From: JACVRW01 sp035645115
Lineage (GTDB): Bacteria; Actinomycetota; Thermoleophilia; Solirubrobacterales; Thermoleophilaceae
Assembly (NCBI GenBank): GCA_035645115.1
Contig: DASQNF010000055.1
Coordinates: 1-20,069 of the forward strand
Length of the DNA: 20,069 nt
Reading direction: 5' to 3'
Part shown: piece by piece, positions 19,795-20,069 of the stretch
Layout of the letters: every line of letters starts with the position of its first letter
How positions within the stretch are numbered: position 1 is the stretch's first letter
Program-made: the position numbers and the translations under genes
Notes under the pieces: model-generated
Databases searched by the model: none
Told to the model about the DNA's origin: nothing
The model's input: the letters and a program-made list of their open reading frames with translations, nothing else

Positions 19795-20069
19795 GGTGCG
19801 CCCGCCTGGGTCCGGCGCGGCCGCAGCGCCAGCAGGTCGCGCACCCGGAACGACCCGTGCTCCTCGGCCCACATCAGCGCCGCCGGCAGCACGATCATCA
19901 CGCCCAGGAGCGACACGCTCAGGTCAACCACCGTCACGATCCCGAAGTCCCGCAACATGCGGATGTCCGAGGCGATCAGCGCGGCGAAGCCCGCGATCGC
20001 CGTGAGGCCCGAGGCGAGCACCGCGGTCCCCGTGGACGCGTAGGTCAGCTCGATCGCCCGCGCCGGACC
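19791..20069 (-). CDS. C-terminus of an MMPL/RND-family transporter (partial)
   Basis: The 92 codons left of the window edge read AIELTYASTGTAVLASGLTA, then two hydrophobic helices: GFAALIASD and FGIVTVVDLSVSLLGVMIVL, ending in PAALMWAEEHGS. This is the typical end of the second MMPL/RND transmembrane domain, including the TG.AV..S.LT.. pattern. MMPL proteins export lipids or other hydrophobic molecules. The gene continues past 20069. Its TGA overlaps the GTG of the thioredoxin-like gene, so the two are co-translated. It heads, within the window, the tight minus-strand run ending at 16901. Confidence 0.82.
   Translation of the reverse strand, partial: GPARAIELTYASTGTAVLASGLTAIAGFAALIASDIRMLRDFGIVTVVDLSVSLLGVMIVLPAALMWAEEHGSFRVRDLLALRPRRTQAGAP

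Noticed and set aside
1..20069. CRISPR arrays, tRNA or rRNA genes, insertion sequences, prophage
   Set aside because: None seen by eye on either strand; no transposase, integrase or regularly spaced repeats.

Overview
The window is very GC-rich, densely coded DNA with many GTG starts, 4-bp ATGA/GTGA gene overlaps and few Shine-Dalgarno sites. The gene set (CitA-type citrate synthase, an mIHF-like nucleoid protein, a CGNR zinc-finger regulator, a MoxR/CoxE pair and a stand-alone B3/4-domain protein) suggests a high-GC actinobacterium. The class Thermoleophilia (Solirubrobacterales-like) is my best guess from gene style; there is no rRNA or tRNA here to confirm it. I see no insertion sequence, phage gene, CRISPR array or sign of recent transfer.

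Layout. 1-1169 (minus): the first codons of a probable MFS transporter, preceded in the same operon by citrate synthase. 1219-1659 (plus): a GNAT acetyltransferase divergent from citrate synthase. 1751-2331: two small membrane proteins in convergent orientation. 2357-4646 (plus): a MoxR AAA+ ATPase overlapping a CoxE-type VWA protein. 4669-7281 (plus): a TPP riboswitch followed by a complete thiamine-precursor ABC transporter (ATPase, permease, lipoprotein). 10039-7288 (minus): a BcerS/YghO-like N-acyltransferase, a one-helix membrane protein, an AlkA-like DNA glycosylase and MsrB, closely spaced. 10055-11305 (plus): a serine-palmitoyltransferase-like alpha-oxoamine synthase, divergent from the acyltransferase with 15 bp between the chosen starts. 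13320-11268 (minus): azlC-azlD-eamA exporter operon. 13457-14709 (plus): a CGNR regulator and an MBL-like protein, divergent from azlC across a small repeat-bearing promoter region. 16139-14727 (minus): pyruvate kinase. 16140-16471: a gene-free stretch with four consecutive inverted repeats, a promoter and a long leader for the mIHF-like gene (16472-16894). 20069-16901 (minus): a tight six-gene run (MMPL C-terminus, thioredoxin-like membrane protein, B3/4-domain protein, unknown Trp/Cys/His protein, membrane protein, VOC protein).

The most interesting locus is the pair at 8915-11305. One protein matches the serine-palmitoyltransferase branch of the alpha-oxoamine synthases and its divergent partner matches the family that contains bacterial ceramide synthase. 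Together they supply the first and the N-acylating steps of bacterial (dihydro)ceramide synthesis, which would be unusual in an actinobacterium. A ceramide reductase and a dedicated acyl carrier protein are not in the window.

A second theme is promoter architecture. The same 9-mer AAGTATCCT sits between two divergent gene pairs and reads as a -10 element on both strands, and several start codons lie 6-8 nt after a -10-like hexamer, which implies leaderless mRNAs. These calls come from reading the sequence alone and need 5'-end mapping.
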